In this document: positions 1 to 8,108 of the stretch, one piece after another | How positions within the stretch are numbered: the first letter of the stretch is position 1 | Layout of the letters: each line of letters starts with the position of its first letter | DNA from: Thalassobium sp. | GTDB lineage: Bacteria; Pseudomonadota; Gammaproteobacteria; Pseudomonadales; Oceanobacteraceae | Direction of reading: 5' to 3' | Assembly: GCA_002733205.1 (NCBI GenBank) | Contig: NVUW01000005.1 | Coordinates: 186,001-250,000 of the forward strand | Length of the DNA stretch: 64,000 nt | Notes under the pieces: model-generated | Seen by the model: only the letters and a program-made list of their open reading frames with translations | Database searches by the model: none | Told to the model about the DNA's origin: nothing | Position numbers and translations under genes: made by a program

Positions 1-1
1 C

Positions 2-61
2 GGCCAGCAGATTCTGCAGAAAGCGGCGGCGACGCGTGCCGCTGAAGGGTTGGGATTTTGA
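2..61 (+). CDS. C-terminal end of an unidentified protein (partial)
   Basis: An open frame runs from the window edge to a TGA at 59-61 and would encode GQQILQKAAATRAAEGLGF. The composition is plausible for a protein tail, but only 19 residues are visible, so no family can be named. The other frames also stop close by, so the reading frame itself is uncertain. If real, it lies upstream of and in the same direction as the sensor kinase at 376. Confidence 0.3.
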   Translation, partial: GQQILQKAAATRAAEGLGF

Positions 62-375
62 ATGCATAGTCAGGCCTCTTTGTGACTGAGTGAGTACGTT
101 TTTTGAGTTGAACTGAAGCCCGCTCAGAATGCGGCAGAGGGCGGCTGACAAGAATCAGCGGATTGCTCCAGAGACCTACGTCATTTGACGCATAGAGGTT
201 GGCATGGGATGTGATTAGAGTCTGATGCCCGAAGGAAAGAACATTCGGGCTGACACAAAGAGGGATCTGTTCTGCACTGATGCAGGTGTCGCAAGGACGG
301 GATGTCTTTCTATTTAACGCCGGAGTATTCGGCGGCAGATCAGCTGGTCAGCAGCTGGGAGAGGCAGAACAGACT
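62..375. other. Leader region upstream of the permease-kinase gene, with two symmetric elements
   Basis: I see no gene in these 314 bases. A perfect 5-bp inverted repeat, CGTCA-tt-TGACG, lies at 179-190 and could be an operator. A 7-bp stem, GCCCGAA/TTCGGGC with a 10-nt loop, lies at 227-250; it has no T-run, so it is not a classical terminator. The frame of the next gene stays open back to an ATG at 280, but that extension has no good ribosome binding site and an atypical composition, so I count it as untranslated leader. Confidence 0.4.
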
Positions 376-3300
376 ATGTCTGAGCAAGTGGTGTATAAAA
401 CCCGGCGCAGCTACAACCGCTGGGTGGCAAACCAGACACTGGAAGATTTCGCCCTGCGCTTTACTGCCAAAAGCGCGCGGCGCTGGTCGGCGGCGCGTGT
501 TTCCAATACCGCGCTGGGGGCGATTTCTTTTTTAGCTTTGGAAGCCATTGGTGCAGCGGTAACGCTGATGTATGGCTTTAACAGCGCTGTCAGCGCCATT
601 ATGGTGGTGTCTGCCATTATCTTCCTGACCGCCATACCTATCAGTTACTACGCCGCCCGCTATGGCGTAGACATTGATTTACTCAGCCGTGGGGCAGGGT
701 TTGGTTATATTGGTTCGACCATTACCTCGCTGATTTATGCCTCGTTTACCTTTATCTTTTTTGCGCTGGAATCGGCCATTATGGCCTCCGCTATGGAGAT
801 ATTATTCGGCCTGCCGCTGGCGGCAGGCTATCTGCTCAGCGCACTGATTGTGATTCCGCTGGTAACTCACGGCATTACCTTTATCAGCCGTTTTCAGCTC
901 TGGAGTCAGCCATTGTGGCTGGTGCTGCAACTGCTGCCGTTTATTTTTATTCTCTGGCATGAATGGTCAGCAGCAGAGCAATGGATTAATTATCCCGGTG
1001 TCGGCGCAACCAGCACCATCCCTGGTGGCAATTTCGAAAATGCACCAGAAGGCGGCGGAAAATTTAATCTGATCTACTTTGGTGCAGCTTCGGCGGTGGT
1101 TTTTTCCCTGATAGCGCAAATCGGTGAGCAGGTCGACTTTTTACGTTTTCTGCCAGAGCCTGAACCCCGGCATAAACTACGTTGGTGGCTGGCTCTGATT
1201 GGCGGTGGCCCGGGCTGGATTCTGGTGGGCGCACTGAAAATTCTGGCAGGTTCTTTTTTAGCGGTGCTGGCGGTGCAGCATGGGTTATCGGTGCTTGATG
1301 CCGCAGATCCAACCCAAATGTACCGCGTTGCTTTCGGCTATATCAGCGATTCGCCCATGGCCGTACTGGCATTGACCGGCATCTTCGTCATTCTCTGTCA
1401 GGTAAAAATTAACGTAACCAACGCTTATGCCGGCTCTATCGCCTGGTCGAATTTCTTTTCGCGCTTAACGCACAGCCATCCGGGCCGGGTGGTCTGGCTG
1501 GTGTTTAATGTGATGATTGCGTTACTGTTGATGGTGTTGGGAGTTTACCAATCGCTGGAACATATTCTGGGGATTTATTCCAACGTCGCTGTGGCCTGGG
1601 TGGGTGCATTGGTCGCCGATCTGATCATTAATAAACCTTTGGGGTTAAGTCCTAAGCACATTGAATTTAAGCGGGCCTATTTATACGACATTAATCCGGT
1701 CGGTTTCGGCGCTATGCTGTTGGCGTCGCTGGTTGGCATTGTTTGCTATGTCGGCGTTCTCGGCGAACTGCCGCAGGCTTTATCGCCTTATCTGGCATTG
1801 GCAACGGCATTTATTACTTCGCCCTTATTGGCCATTATAACCCGTGGCCGCTTTTATCTGGCGCGCGAGATTATTCCCCTGACGCCTGCTGTGGCCGCAG
1901 AACCGGTACAGTGCGTGGTGTGTGACAACCATTTTGACAGTGAAGATATTGCCAGCTGTCCGGCCTATAAAGGCCATATCTGCTCTTTATGCTGTACGCT
2001 GGAATCCCGTTGCCACGATCAATGCAAAGATAAAGCGCGCTTAAGTGAGCAGATGCAAACTCTGCTGGAAACTCTGTTGCCGGTCTGGCTGGTGCAAAAA
2101 ATGAATCCGCGCCTGATGCAGTTCAGCGGTTTATTGTTATTAATTGCTGGTATTGTCGCGGTGTTGTTCTGGCTGGTGTATGTACAGGTGCCCGCTGCCG
2201 ATTCCGGTCAGCATCTGGTCGGGGCAACCTTAATCCAGGTGTATCTGTTATTACTGATCATTGTCGGTGTATTAATCTGGCTGTTTGTTCTGGCGAATGA
2301 AAGCCGCCAGTTTGCGCTGGATGAATCGGTACGGCAGACGGAATTATTAACCCGCGAGATTACCGCCCATGAAGCAACCGACCGGGCATTGCAGCAGGCT
2401 AAAGAATTAGCCGAGGCTGCGAACCAGGCTAAGAGCCGCTATCTGGGCGGTATCAGCCATGAATTGCGCAGTCCGCTGAACTCCATTCTGGGGTATGCAC
2501 AGTTGCTGGAAAAAGACAGCCAGCTACTGCCGGGGCAGCGTAATAAAATCAGCCTTATTCGTCGCAGTGGTGACCATCTGGCGGATCTGATTGAAGGCTT
2601 GCTGGATATTTCCAGAATTGAAGCCGGGCGTCTGGAAATCCGCCGAGATGAAGTCGCCATCGGTCATTTATTACAGGAACTGGTAGATATGTTCCGCCTG
2701 CAGGCAGAAAGCAAAGGCGTGGAGTTTATTTATCTTCCCTGTGCTCATTTGCCGGACATGGTCGCCACCGATGAAAAACACCTGCGCCAGATTCTGATTA
2801 ATCTGTTATCCAATGCGGTTAAATTTACTCAGCAGGGTTCGGTGACACTGGCGGTGCGTTATCGCAGTCAGGTCGCGGAATTTACCGTCAGCGATACCGG
2901 TTTTGGTATCGAAGCGGCCGAATGCAAACGCATATTCCAGCCCTTTGAGCGCATCCGTAAACCCGGTCTACCACAAATGCCGGGTACAGGCCTTGGCCTG
3001 ACCATCAGTCAGTTATTGGCCGATATTATGGGGGGCGAAATTACCCTCAGCAGCGAACCGGGTAAGGGCAGCGTATTCCGCTTGTCGATGATGCTTTCCA
3101 GTCTGGCTAAATCCAGCTCGCGCACGTTACCGGCGCAACAGATCAGCGGCTTAAAAGGCGCGCAAAAAACGGTGATGGTGGTCGATGATGATGCCTCGCA
3201 CCGGGGTCTGATCAGTGAAATATTAACGCCTCTGGGATTTGTGGTGCTGGAAGCGCCGGATGGTTTTTCCTGTCTGGAATCGTTTGCCGATGCCGGGGTG

Positions 3301-3819
3301 GATGTTTTCTTGCTGGATATCTCCATGCCGGGAATGACCGGCTGGGAATTATTGCGGCAGTTACGCAGCCGGGGCGTTAAAACACCGGTGATTATGGTGT
3401 CGGCGGATGCCGAAGATCGTCAATCGGCAGCGAATCAGGGCGGAGCAGCTTCAGTTACAGAACAATTAAACGACGCCTATCTGATTAAACCCATCCGTGA
3501 TCAGGCACTGCTGGATAAAATCGCAAGCGTGTTGGAACTGGAATGGTATTACCACCGTGAAGTGATCAGCAGCGAGCGCTCTGTGACGACTGCGGCTGAC
3601 AGCCTTAACTGGCGGAATATTCCGCCAGCGGAGGCGCGTGAGCTACAGGCAATGGCCGAAATTGGTTATATCGGCGGAATTGAACTGGTATTGCAACGTA
3701 TGGCCAATGCCGGAGCTGACGAGCGCTGCATTAACCAGCTGCGCGAATATGTACGCAATTATCAGTTTGCGTCTGTTATTTCCATCAGCCAGAAGGTACT
3801 TGCTAATGATCCGGGCTGA
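376..3819 (+). CDS. NCS1-type permease / hybrid sensor histidine kinase with receiver domain
   Basis: Residues 1 to about 500 are a multi-helix NCS1 (purine, uracil, hydantoin or allantoin type) permease domain. A cysteine-rich linker follows at about 513-553, with CVVC, SCPAYKGHICSLCC and CHDQC groups like a zinc or redox site, then two further membrane helices. Next come a HisKA domain with phospho-acceptor H695 in the HELRSPLN motif, an HATPase domain with DTGFGI and GTGLGL boxes, and a receiver domain with D981 in LLDISMPGM. The likely role is a transporter-derived sensor that couples detection or uptake of a nitrogenous solute to phosphotransfer, analogous to the SSS-permease kinase CbrA. 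Start 376 is chosen over 280 because GGGAGAGG lies about 12 nt upstream and conserved sequence begins there. It overlaps the LuxR response regulator by 14 nt. The ligand is unknown. Confidence 0.85.
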   Translation: MSEQVVYKTRRSYNRWVANQTLEDFALRFTAKSARRWSAARVSNTALGAISFLALEAIGAAVTLMYGFNSAVSAIMVVSAIIFLTAIPISYYAARYGVDIDLLSRGAGFGYIGSTITSLIYASFTFIFFALESAIMASAMEILFGLPLAAGYLLSALIVIPLVTHGITFISRFQLWSQPLWLVLQLLPFIFILWHEWSAAEQWINYPGVGATSTIPGGNFENAPEGGGKFNLIYFGAASAVVFSLIAQIGEQVDFLRFLPEPEPRHKLRWWLALIGGGPGWILVGALKILAGSFLAVLAVQHGLSVLDAADPTQMYRVAFGYISDSPMAVLALTGIFVILCQVKINVTNAYAGSIAWSNFFSRLTHSHPGRVVWLVFNVMIALLLMVLGVYQSLEHILGIYSNVAVAWVGALVADLIINKPLGLSPKHIEFKRAYLYDINPVGFGAMLLASLVGIVCYVGVLGELPQALSPYLALATAFITSPLLAIITRGRFYLAREIIPLTPAVAAEPVQCVVCDNHFDSEDIASCPAYKGHICSLCCTLESRCHDQCKDKARLSEQMQTLLETLLPVWLVQKMNPRLMQFSGLLLLIAGIVAVLFWLVYVQVPAADSGQHLVGATLIQVYLLLLIIVGVLIWLFVLANESRQFALDESVRQTELLTREITAHEATDRALQQAKELAEAANQAKSRYLGGISHELRSPLNSILGYAQLLEKDSQLLPGQRNKISLIRRSGDHLADLIEGLLDISRIEAGRLEIRRDEVAIGHLLQELVDMFRLQAESKGVEFIYLPCAHLPDMVATDEKHLRQILINLLSNAVKFTQQGSVTLAVRYRSQVAEFTVSDTGFGIEAAECKRIFQPFERIRKPGLPQMPGTGLGLTISQLLADIMGGEITLSSEPGKGSVFRLSMMLSSLAKSSSRTLPAQQISGLKGAQKTVMVVDDDASHRGLISEILTPLGFVVLEAPDGFSCLESFADAGVDVFLLDISMPGMTGWELLRQLRSRGVKTPVIMVSADAEDRQSAANQGGAASVTEQLNDAYLIKPIRDQALLDKIASVLELEWYYHREVISSERSVTTAADSLNWRNIPPAEARELQAMAEIGYIGGIELVLQRMANAGADERCINQLREYVRNYQFASVISISQKVLANDPG

Positions 3820-4717
3820 AAGCAAAGGGCTGGTATTAATCGCCGATGATACCGCCGAATCGTTAACCATGCTGAATGAAGCACTCAGTGGTGCCGGTTA
3901 CACCGTATTGGTGGCGATGGACGGCATGCAGGCACTGAACATTGCCGAACGAATGGCACCGGATTTAATTCTGCTGGATGCCATTATGCCGAATATGGAT
4001 GGCTTTGAAGCCTGTAAAGCGTTAAAGAACAACGTCGATTTACAGGATATTCCTGTTATTTTTATGACAGGGCTGAGTGACAGCGAACACGTTGTGCGCG
4101 GTTTAGAATGCGGCGGTGTGGATTACCTGACCAAGCCGGTCAGGCTGAATGAATTACTCGCCCGTGCGCAGGTGCATATTAATAATGCACGTAAAACCCA
4201 GAGTGCCCGTGGTGCATTAAATGAATTGGCACAGCCGGCATTTTCCTGCTCACTGCACGGTGAAATACTGTGGTGTACCCAGCGTGCTCAGGAATTACTG
4301 GCAGCACTGAGTTACAACGGTGATGCCTTCGCGCAGGCATTGCAGCAGCAGGCAATTGGCTGGCTGAGCCGCGCGCCGCAAAAACACAGCCAGTTTAAAT
4401 TACAGCTGGGTGAACAGACGCTGACTTTACGCTTGCTGGGACAGCCTTATCCGGGAGAATTTTTACTGCGTCTGATGGACGAAGATGACACCTTGCTGTG
4501 TCAGGACTTACGTCAGCAGTTTGGCCTTACCGAGCGTGAATCAGAAGTGCTTTTGTGGCTGGCGCGGGGAAAAAGCAATCAGGATATTGGCCAGATTCTG
4601 ACCATGAGCCCGCGTACGGTGAACAAACATCTGGAGCAGGTGTTCCGTAAACTGGGAGTAGAAAACCGCACCTCGGCGGCGGCGGTCAGCCTTGGAGTAC
4701 TGGCGGTTAACCATTAG
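3806..4717 (+). CDS. LuxR-family response regulator, partner of the permease-kinase
   Basis: This 303-residue protein has an N-terminal receiver domain with phospho-acceptor D58 in LILLDAIMPNMDG and the conserved Lys in TKPVR. A poorly conserved middle segment follows (about 125-235). The C-terminal LuxR/FixJ helix-turn-helix includes LTERESEVLLWLARGKSNQDI and the recognition segment SPRTVNKHLEQVFRKLGV. The ATG at 3806 is preceded by AGAAGG and lies inside the last codons of the sensor gene, so the two are translationally coupled. An upstream in-frame ATG at 3638 would add 56 residues that merely shadow the kinase. It is very likely the output regulator of the sensor; its targets are not visible here. 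It ends directly against a palindromic repeat. Confidence 0.85.
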   Translation: MIRAESKGLVLIADDTAESLTMLNEALSGAGYTVLVAMDGMQALNIAERMAPDLILLDAIMPNMDGFEACKALKNNVDLQDIPVIFMTGLSDSEHVVRGLECGGVDYLTKPVRLNELLARAQVHINNARKTQSARGALNELAQPAFSCSLHGEILWCTQRAQELLAALSYNGDAFAQALQQQAIGWLSRAPQKHSQFKLQLGEQTLTLRLLGQPYPGEFLLRLMDEDDTLLCQDLRQQFGLTERESEVLLWLARGKSNQDIGQILTMSPRTVNKHLEQVFRKLGVENRTSAAAVSLGVLAVNH

Positions 4718-4857
4718 CAGGCTGTTGATTTCCTATCTGCGTTGCCACTGCAGTGTTAAAAACCGACTCAAAATGCTCATTTACGACCTGTAAGCTGCGC
4801 TTTTTCGCCGGTTTTTGCCTTGCATTGACTGCCTCGAAAACGAAAATCAACGGCCTG
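4718..4857. repeat. Long imperfect palindromic intergenic repeat, copy A
   Basis: The outer arms CAGGCTGTTGATTT (4718-4731) and AAATCAACGGCCTG (4844-4857) pair at 13 of 14 positions. An inner pair, AAAAACCGA and CCGGTTTTT, is nested inside. The core around TGCTCATTT (4773 onward) resembles the element after purL at 36935-37060. It fills the gap between two convergent genes and may act as a bidirectional terminator. Confidence 0.6.
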
Positions 4858-4887
4858 TCAGAGCGTGAATTAACAGGCCCTGAACTG

Positions 4888-5469
4888 TTACCAGGCTTCG
4901 AGTTCGGCAATCATAAATTCCAGTACATCGTGCACGCGTTTTTTTCCGGCATTCTGGCGTAACAGCACCATGGCATGTACCTGACTGGCGAGAAAACGCG
5001 AGGCGGTCAGTGGGTCACGCGGGCGGTTTAATTCGTTATTAGCCATCGCCTGCTGCAGAGCTTTCTTCAGGCTCTCTTCCTGACGGCGCAAACTGGCTTT
5101 AATAAGGTTCAGGCTTTCTTCACTGAGCTGTCCTGCATTCAGGCTGGCATTTAACAGCATACAACCGGCACTGGCCTGGTCGTTCTGTAACTGCCGCTGC
5201 AGCAGGCGGAAGTAAGCGACTATGGCGGTTTTCCCTTGCTGTTCCTGCAGTGGTAATAACAGCCGGTTGAATACGGTATCGGTATATAAAACCAGTGCCT
5301 GCTGGAAAAATTCCTGTTTATTTCCAAAAGTCTGATACAGGCTGTAGCGGTTAACCCCGAGTTTCTGTACCAGATTTTCCAGCGATAGCTGGCGGAATCC
5401 TTCACGCCAGAACAGCAGCATGGCCTGATGCAGTACCTGAGCGGGGTCGAATGATTTGGTTCTGGCCAT
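4888..5469 (-). CDS. TetR/AcrR-family transcriptional repressor
   Basis: This 193-residue protein has the TetR DNA-binding domain at residues 1-50: FDPAQVLHQAMLLFWREGF, then the recognition region LENLVQKLGVNRYSLYQTFGNK. The helical C-terminal part carries a QxQASAGCMLLNA segment common in repressors that sit next to glutathione S-transferase or oxidoreductase genes. It is divergent from the GST gene, and the 128-bp gap holds a sigma-70 promoter overlapped by two related palindromes. By family behaviour it probably represses the GST and reductase genes and itself until a reactive electrophile is bound. The inducer is not predictable from sequence. Confidence 0.85.
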   Translation of the reverse strand: MARTKSFDPAQVLHQAMLLFWREGFRQLSLENLVQKLGVNRYSLYQTFGNKQEFFQQALVLYTDTVFNRLLLPLQEQQGKTAIVAYFRLLQRQLQNDQASAGCMLLNASLNAGQLSEESLNLIKASLRRQEESLKKALQQAMANNELNRPRDPLTASRFLASQVHAMVLLRQNAGKKRVHDVLEFMIAELEAW

Positions 5470-5530
5470 TGGTGTACCTGTTTTCCGGTTCGTTGCGTCT
5501 GATACTGAGAAATCGGCGGAGAAATCTTTC

Positions 5531-5580
5531 TTGACTGATCATTCTGATATTGGCTAGTGTAATCCAGAATGATCATTCTG
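5531..5580 (+). promoter_or_regulatory. Promoter of the GST gene with two TetR-type operator half-sites
   Basis: TTGACT (5531-5536) and TAGTGT (5555-5560), separated by 18 bp, form a reasonable sigma-70 promoter. A perfect 16-bp palindrome CAGAATGATCATTCTG covers 5565-5580 just downstream of the -10. A related element TGATCATTCTGAT lies in the spacer at 5536-5548. The position fits repression by the divergent TetR protein. Confidence 0.65.
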
Positions 5581-5597
5581 AAAAACAAGGAATCCGT

Positions 5598-6209
5598 ATG
5601 AAACTGTACAGCGCCAATATGGCACCCAATCCGCGTCGCAGCCGTATGGCATTGGCAGAAAAAGGCATTACCGGTGTTGAGATGATTGATATTGACCTGG
5701 CGGGTGGTGAGAACCTGAAGCCGGAATTCCGCGAGCGGAACAGTCTGGCGAAAGTACCGGTGCTGGAACTTGATGATGGCACCTGCATTGCTGAAACCGC
5801 AGCGATATACCGTTATCTGGAAGAAACTCAGCCGGAACCGAATCTGATGGGGCGCGATGCCAAAGAGAAAGCGCTGACAGAGATGTGGGATCGCCGCATT
5901 GACAACGCCTTACTGATGCCGATTGGCCATTGCTTCCAGCATACGACCGGCTTTTTTAAAGACCGTATGACACCGGTTGCCGCCTGGGGCGAAGAAGCCG
6001 GTAAGCTGGCGGCAAAGTTTTTACCCATTCTGGAACAGCAACTGCAAAAGCACGAATTTGTGGCGGGAGATCACTTCTCTGTGGCAGATATTACGGCTCT
6101 TTGCTCGCTGGAGTTCGGCAAGGTGATTCAACTGCGCATTACTGATGAGTTTCCGGCTATTCAGCGCTGGCACGAGCAAATGAAAGCGCGCCCGTCCTAT
6201 ACTGCATAA
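5598..6209 (+). CDS. Glutathione S-transferase family protein
   Basis: This 203-residue protein is the usual GST length. The thioredoxin-fold N-terminal domain includes NPRRSRMALAEKG, the cis-Pro motif KVPVLELDDG and the glutathione-binding TAAIYRYLEE (the ES/ET pair of the G-site). The all-helical C-terminal domain includes AGDHFSVADITAL, the N-capping box of the fold. It likely conjugates glutathione to electrophiles or performs glutathione-dependent reduction in the cytosol. Start 5598 has AAGGA nearby; an in-frame ATG at 5550 lies inside the operator and is rejected. It is followed by an FMN reductase gene probably in the same detoxification operon. Confidence 0.9.
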   Translation: MKLYSANMAPNPRRSRMALAEKGITGVEMIDIDLAGGENLKPEFRERNSLAKVPVLELDDGTCIAETAAIYRYLEETQPEPNLMGRDAKEKALTEMWDRRIDNALLMPIGHCFQHTTGFFKDRMTPVAAWGEEAGKLAAKFLPILEQQLQKHEFVAGDHFSVADITALCSLEFGKVIQLRITDEFPAIQRWHEQMKARPSYTA

Positions 6210-6218
6210 CACCCTGTG

Positions 6219-6251
6219 CCTGCCGCCTGCCGAAACGCGCTGTGCGGCAGG
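6219..6251 (+). other. Intercistronic hairpin
   Basis: CCTGCCGC (6219-6226) and GCGGCAGG (6244-6251) form a perfect 8-bp stem between the GST and reductase genes. It has no T-run, so it is more likely an mRNA-stabilising or attenuating element than a full terminator. Confidence 0.4.
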
Positions 6252-6275
6252 TGATGATTAACCATGGAGGATGTT

Positions 6276-6884
6276 ATGAATTCTGATCTGAATATCTGCC
6301 TGCTGGTTGCCAGCCATCGCGCCAATTCACAAAGCCGCCGCATTGCCGATTATATGAATCAGCATTTTCTGGCTGGCAAAGCGACCCTGATTGATCTTTA
6401 TCAAAGCAAATTACCACTCTGGGATGGTGAGCCACTGGCAGCGGGCAGTACAGAAGAGCAGAACGTCGCCGAGGTAAAATCCCGTGCTGCAGCTGCCGAT
6501 GCTTTTGTCTTTATCGTGCCCGAATGGCACGGCATGGCTCCGGCCGGACTGAAAAATTTTCTGCTCTGGTGCGGGATGAAAGAACTGGCGCACAAACCGG
6601 TATTATTGGTTGGTGTATCTGCTTCGGCCGGCGGTGCCTTTGTGATTGCCGAGTTACGCCACAGCGGCTACAAAAACTCGCGCCTGTTATATCTGCCTGA
6701 GCATTTGCTGCTGCGTGATGCAAATGACCTCTGGGTGGGGCAGGAAGGGCGTATGAGTGATGTTTATCTGGAAAAGCGCACCCGTTATGCACTCGACCAG
6801 TTGATAACCTACACCGAAGCCCTGAAACCGGTACGTGATACTTTGTGTGCAGGACTGGCGGACTTTTCTAACGGTATGTCGTAA
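6276..6884 (+). CDS. NADPH-dependent FMN reductase family protein
   Basis: This 202-residue flavodoxin-fold protein shows the FMN phosphate-binding loop near the N-terminus (VASHRANSQSRR), the VPEWHGMAPAGLKNFL segment that matches the family pattern for flavin contact and dimerisation, and the later GVSASAGGAF loop. It likely reduces flavins, quinones or azo/nitro compounds using NAD(P)H. Start 6276 is preferred over 6264 because GGAGG lies 6 nt upstream and the first ATG overlaps that Shine-Dalgarno. It follows the GST gene by 66 nt and may be co-regulated by the TetR repressor as part of an electrophile response. Confidence 0.85.
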   Translation: MNSDLNICLLVASHRANSQSRRIADYMNQHFLAGKATLIDLYQSKLPLWDGEPLAAGSTEEQNVAEVKSRAAAADAFVFIVPEWHGMAPAGLKNFLLWCGMKELAHKPVLLVGVSASAGGAFVIAELRHSGYKNSRLLYLPEHLLLRDANDLWVGQEGRMSDVYLEKRTRYALDQLITYTEALKPVRDTLCAGLADFSNGMS

Positions 6885-6934
6885 ACAATAGCGGCCAGCT
6901 GCCCGGCGACAACGTGCGGACGAGAGCACACGGG

Positions 6935-7201
6935 TTAGAGCGCACGGATATACTGCGCTAAATTGTCCAGCAGCTGGCCCTGTTCCTCCGGGCGCCACTG
7001 CAGGCGGATATGCCACTCCTGTTCGCCGTCGAACGACACGAAAAATGACATGCCGTCGTCGTACGGCAGAAAGGAATAACCCAGAAATACCCAGCTTTCC
7101 CCAACGGCGTGCAGATGCTGATCGTAATCGGCAAATGCCTGAATAACCTCATAACGCTCACCGGCGCGCAGAAAATTATGATTATCACCTTGATAGCCTT
7201 G
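6935..7201 (-). pseudogene. DUF3601-domain gene truncated at its 5' end by the integron array
   Basis: The minus strand reads FLRAGERYEVIQAFADYD, then a VGESWVFLGYSFLPYDDG region, EWHIRLQWRPEEQGQLLDNLAQYI and a stop at 6935-6937. This is nearly the entire DUF3601 domain, but there is no start codon. Reading upstream, the frame hits TAA at 7202-7204, inside the attC-like TTAACAAGGC that marks the end of the cassette array. The first dozen or so residues have therefore been replaced. Family function is unknown. Given the position, I infer a deletion or recombination event fused the array end to this chromosomal gene. Expression is unlikely unless an alternative start is used. Confidence 0.75.
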
Positions 7202-7206
7202 TTAAC
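7196..7206 (-). repeat. attC remnant at the left end of the array
   Basis: On the minus strand GTTAACAAGGC follows the stop codon of the first cassette ORF, as the R'' and L'' boxes of an attC should. The sequence then continues directly into the DUF3601 gene, so the rest of the site is missing. Confidence 0.55.
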
Positions 7207-7209
7207 TTT

Positions 7210-7560
7210 TTATCCGGTAAATCGTTCATTAGTCTGTGGATCATACAATGGACACCCGAATTCTTTACCTATGTCTATGAATACGTTCATCCACTCTCCG
7301 GGCTGACCATAACAATCAATTCTGACATGTTGCGCGCTTGAAGAAGCTTGAAAAGAATTCTCTTCACCTTCCCAATTTAGATACCCGTTAGCTTCTTCAG
7401 TACCTGGAAACTCTTGAATGATTCTCTTATAGAAGCCAGCAACATCAATCTGGGATAGGCCATCAAAAGGAACTCCCTCTGACAGGCTGCGATAAACATC
7501 CACAGGTGCGGCTTTAAAACCTGCCGGTTCATTCCAGAAATTTAAGTCGTAGCTCATCAT
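7210..7560 (-). CDS. Cassette ORF 1: uncharacterised conserved protein
   Basis: This 116-residue cytosolic protein begins MMSYDLNFWNEPAGFK and contains YLNWEGEENSFQ, VRIDCYGQPGEWMN and FIDIGKEFGCPLYDPQ. These match in style a family of small proteins I recall from polymorphic-toxin immunity and other accessory loci, but I cannot name a Pfam entry with certainty. There is no signal peptide or membrane segment. Two adjacent ATG codons (7560 and 7557) are possible starts. It is the last cassette of the array, and its own attC is truncated. Function is unknown; an immunity-like role is speculation. Confidence 0.75.
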   Translation of the reverse strand: MMSYDLNFWNEPAGFKAAPVDVYRSLSEGVPFDGLSQIDVAGFYKRIIQEFPGTEEANGYLNWEGEENSFQASSSAQHVRIDCYGQPGEWMNVFIDIGKEFGCPLYDPQTNERFTG

Positions 7561-7571
7561 TTTCTCGTAAA

Positions 7572-7683
7572 GTTAACGATTTTGTAACGGGCATTTTTTG
7601 TGTAGTGGAGTTTTTCGGTAAAGTGGCGTAGCCACCGAAAAACGGAGCGCAGCAAAAAATATTCTGTTGGCAAACTTGTTATC
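7572..7683 (-). repeat. attC site of cassette 2
   Basis: On the minus strand it runs from ATAACAAG (overlapping the stop codon of the DUF4259 ORF) to CGTTAAC. The arms GTTTTTCGG and CCGAAAAAC pair around a GTGGC-TAC-GCCAC central stem. Length is about 112 bp, in the long, VCR-like size class. Confidence 0.75.
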
Positions 7684-8080
7684 TGTGAAGATTGGCAATG
7701 ATGCCTTCAATATTAGACTTCCAAGTGGGGTAGTCTTCTTCATTTTCTTGCCACAGTTCATTCAATTCGGATTTATCCGATAGCACCAAATTTAACCCAG
7801 AAACAATATCTTCTTTGTACTTGGATAGTTCCGATTTATCTTGCTTCGAAAGCCAATCATCGTACCCTTCCGTTTCATGCGTGTACTTTGTGCCGACGAG
7901 AAGGGAATCTAAGATTGCCCCGGAAACGATGACCTCGTGACATTCATCATATTCAAGGTAATCCGAATCTTTGTGCCCAACTGCTTTCGCTATGAATGTA
8001 CCTGCATCAGTGTCCATTGCATCGTAGAGTAAATCACAAGATGTATCATCATCGAATACACCCATTCCCCATGCACCCAT
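7679..8080 (-). CDS. Cassette ORF 2: DUF4259 domain protein
   Basis: This 133-residue protein starts with MGAWGMGVFDDDTSCDLLYD, the hallmark opening of the DUF4259 family, and has the acidic, helical remainder typical of it. It is cytosolic, with no membrane or export signal. The biochemical role of the family is unknown; members are frequent in accessory DNA and integron cassettes. The stop codon overlaps the R'' box of its attC, so gene and recombination site form one mobile unit. No internal promoter is apparent; expression probably depends on upstream read-through. Confidence 0.8.
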   Translation of the reverse strand: MGAWGMGVFDDDTSCDLLYDAMDTDAGTFIAKAVGHKDSDYLEYDECHEVIVSGAILDSLLVGTKYTHETEGYDDWLSKQDKSELSKYKEDIVSGLNLVLSDKSELNELWQENEEDYPTWKSNIEGIIANLHR

Positions 8081-8108
8081 AATTTTCTCCTTCCGTGTTT
8101 CGATTTAC

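Noticed and set aside
227..250. Hairpin before the permease-kinase as a riboswitch
   Set aside because: Only a simple 7-bp stem; no match to a riboswitch consensus such as guanidine or purine classes.
280..375. 32-residue N-terminal extension of the permease-kinase
   Set aside because: Weak ribosome binding site and non-conserved composition; the ATG at 376 has a good Shine-Dalgarno and begins the conserved part.
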